From Alteromonas_F sp964429915 (GTDB taxonomy: Bacteria > Pseudomonadota > Gammaproteobacteria > Enterobacterales > Alteromonadaceae): 64,000 nucleotides of DNA. Below are positions 62,811 through 64,000 of this stretch, piece by piece. The notes beneath the pieces were generated by a model. The model made no database searches, had not been told where the DNA came from, and was given only the letters and a program-made list of their open reading frames with translations. A program made the position numbers and the translations under genes. The stretch lies in NCBI GenBank assembly GCA_964429915.1, contig CAYSDZ010000001.1:124001-188000 (forward strand), given 5' to 3'. Numbering within the stretch: position 1 is the stretch's first letter; the number at the start of each line of letters is the position of its first letter.

Positions 62811-64000
62811 CTAGTTGGAGAACTGCCTGACTAAGTTGGCCAGTGTCTCTTTTGCATCACCATAAATCATTCTTGTGTTTAGCTTAAAGAATAACGGATT
62901 ATCAATACCAGCGAAGCCTGTTCCTCTTCCTCTTTTCAAAACAAATACATTTTTAGCTAAGTCTGCATTAATGACTGGCATGCCATAAATAGGACTGCCT
63001 TTCATTTCACGAGCAGCAGGATTGACTACGTCATTAGCACCAATGACAATGGCGACATCGAAGGTTTCAATACGTGCATTGATTTCTTCCATTTCATACA
63101 ATTGCTCGTATGAAACATCTGCCTCAGCTAACAATACATTCATGTGACCGGGCATGCGACCTGCCACAGGATGTATCGCGTAAGCTACTTCAGCACCGTT
63201 ATTTTCTAGCAATTCCTGGAGTTCTTTCATCGTATGCTGCGCCTGTGCTACAGCCATACCGTATCCCGGAATAACCACCACTGACTGCGCTGCCTCTAGA
63301 ACATAAAATGCGTCATCGGCAGACATTGCCTTAATCTCGCCTTCAATTTTCATTTCGCTAGACACGACAGCTTGGAAGCCCGAGGTTAATACATTGACCA
63401 ATGAACGATTCATGGCTTTACACATGATGTTAGTGAGGATGATTCCGCTTGCGCCTACCAATGCTCCAGCGACTATCAATAAATTGTTTTCAAGTACAAA
63501 GCCCGCTGCACAAGCGGCTAGACCGGAATAACTGTTAAGCAACGAAATCACCACCGGCATATCCGCACCGCCGATAGGTATGACAGCCATAATGCCAACC
63601 AACAGCGCAAAAACAATGGCCAGGTATTGCCACAATGCGACATCAGGTTGAATGACAATCATCACAGCAGAGCCAACGGATGCAACAATAAGTGCAATAT
63701 TTACAACTACTTGCCCTTTAAATACGATAGGCCGACCTACCATACGCTCGCTGAGCTTAGCCCAAGCAATTAAACTACCTGAAAAGGTTACGGCACCAAT
63801 GAACAACGCTAGAAAGCTAACAATTAGAATGAATACGCTTAGCTCTGCGCCGCTTACCAAAGTAGCGTAAGCTACAGCAAGGCTCGCTAAACCCCCAATA
63901 CCGTTGAATAAAGAAACCAACTCCGGCATTGATGTCATCTCAACTTTTTTAGCCGCAAATATTCCAATTGCAGACCCAAGCACAATACTACCCAAAATCA
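62811..64000 (-). CDS. pntB: NAD(P) transhydrogenase subunit beta (partial; start beyond the window)
   Basis: The last 396 residues or so of the normal roughly 460. It couples hydride transfer between NADH and NADP to proton movement. Six or more membrane helices are followed by the NADP-binding dIII domain with V-I-P-G-Y-G-M-A-V-A-Q-A-Q-H, H-P-V-A-G-R-M-P-G-H-M-N-V-L-L-A-E, I-G-A-N-D-V-V-N-P-A and K-R-G-R-G-T-G-F-A-G-I-D-N-P. The frame stays open to the window edge. Housekeeping. Confidence 0.95.
   Translation of the reverse strand, partial: ILGSIVLGSAIGIFAAKKVEMTSMPELVSLFNGIGGLASLAVAYATLVSGAELSVFILIVSFLALFIGAVTFSGSLIAWAKLSERMVGRPIVFKGQVVVNIALIVASVGSAVMIVIQPDVALWQYLAIVFALLVGIMAVIPIGGADMPVVISLLNSYSGLAACAAGFVLENNLLIVAGALVGASGIILTNIMCKAMNRSLVNVLTSGFQAVVSSEMKIEGEIKAMSADDAFYVLEAAQSVVVIPGYGMAVAQAQHTMKELQELLENNGAEVAYAIHPVAGRMPGHMNVLLAEADVSYEQLYEMEEINARIETFDVAIVIGANDVVNPAAREMKGSPIYGMPVINADLAKNVFVLKRGRGTGFAGIDNPLFFKLNTRMIYGDAKETLANLVRQFSN

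Overview
The window is a moderately AT-rich chromosomal segment that looks like a marine gammaproteobacterium of the Alteromonadales (Alteromonas/Glaciecola/Paraglaciecola type). The reasons are the hemW-yggN synteny, a FadE-type acyl-CoA dehydrogenase, a TonB-dependent receptor with no SusD partner, PEP-CTERM proteins, and a polysaccharide locus built like the ulvan loci known from this order. This placement is an inference from gene content.

Left flank (1-9855): the hemW 3' end, a yggN-like gene, a PAS protein paired with a REC-CheC-like response regulator, two small unknown proteins, a 266-bp MITE-like element, an outer-membrane barrel protein, a 193-bp inverted-repeat element, fadE, a GGDEF-EAL protein translationally coupled to tdk, and a CAT-anticodon tRNA. 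Right flank (60722-64000): a KtrB/TrkH-like K+ transporter, a second copy of the MITE, and a truncated pntB. The two MITE copies (about 98% identical, same orientation) bracket everything in between.

Between them (about 9.9-60.7 kb) lies a large catabolic locus whose enzymes fit ulvan, the green-algal polymer of rhamnose-3-sulfate, glucuronic/iduronic acid and xylose. It has a PL24-type lyase (26442), a PL25-type lyase (53581) and a third beta-propeller protein (10616) with the same H/H/Y/R catalytic pattern. It also has GH88 and GH105 unsaturated-uronyl hydrolases, two GH78 rhamnosidases, a GH43, a GH2, five S1-type sulfatases, a DUF4861 lipoprotein, a carbohydrate-binding-like secreted protein, a TonB receptor and an MFS sugar porter. 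Monomer use is covered by rhaM (rhamnose mutarotase), uxaC-uxuB-uxuA (glucuronate to KDG), xylA-xylB (xylose), a class II aldolase and an RpiB-family isomerase that may process the 4-deoxy unsaturated uronate. Rhamnose isomerase/kinase, KduD, KdgK and KDPG aldolase are not in the window. A FadR-type GntR regulator follows uxuA.

Transcription units as read: DUF4861-rhaM (+); GH78-sulfatase (-) divergent from CBM-like protein-sulfatase-ygjV (+); sulfatase-gph (-); PL24-cohesin-like PEP-CTERM (-); GH2-uxaC-uxuB-GH88 (-) divergent from uxuA-gntR (+); TonB receptor and PEP-CTERM protein (+); sulfatase-PL25-GH105-GH78-sulfatase-MFS-GH43 (-); xylB-xylA-fba (-).

Most notable: the PL24 lyase ends in a two-loop dockerin and is followed 19 bp downstream by a small PEP-CTERM protein with a cohesin-like body, suggesting surface tethering of the lyase. 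Two annotation traps are documented. The 100-N gap at 16893-16992 is flanked by an exact 55-bp duplication and is very probably false, so the sulfatase there is intact. The phosphoglycolate phosphatase starts at a rare ATT codon.
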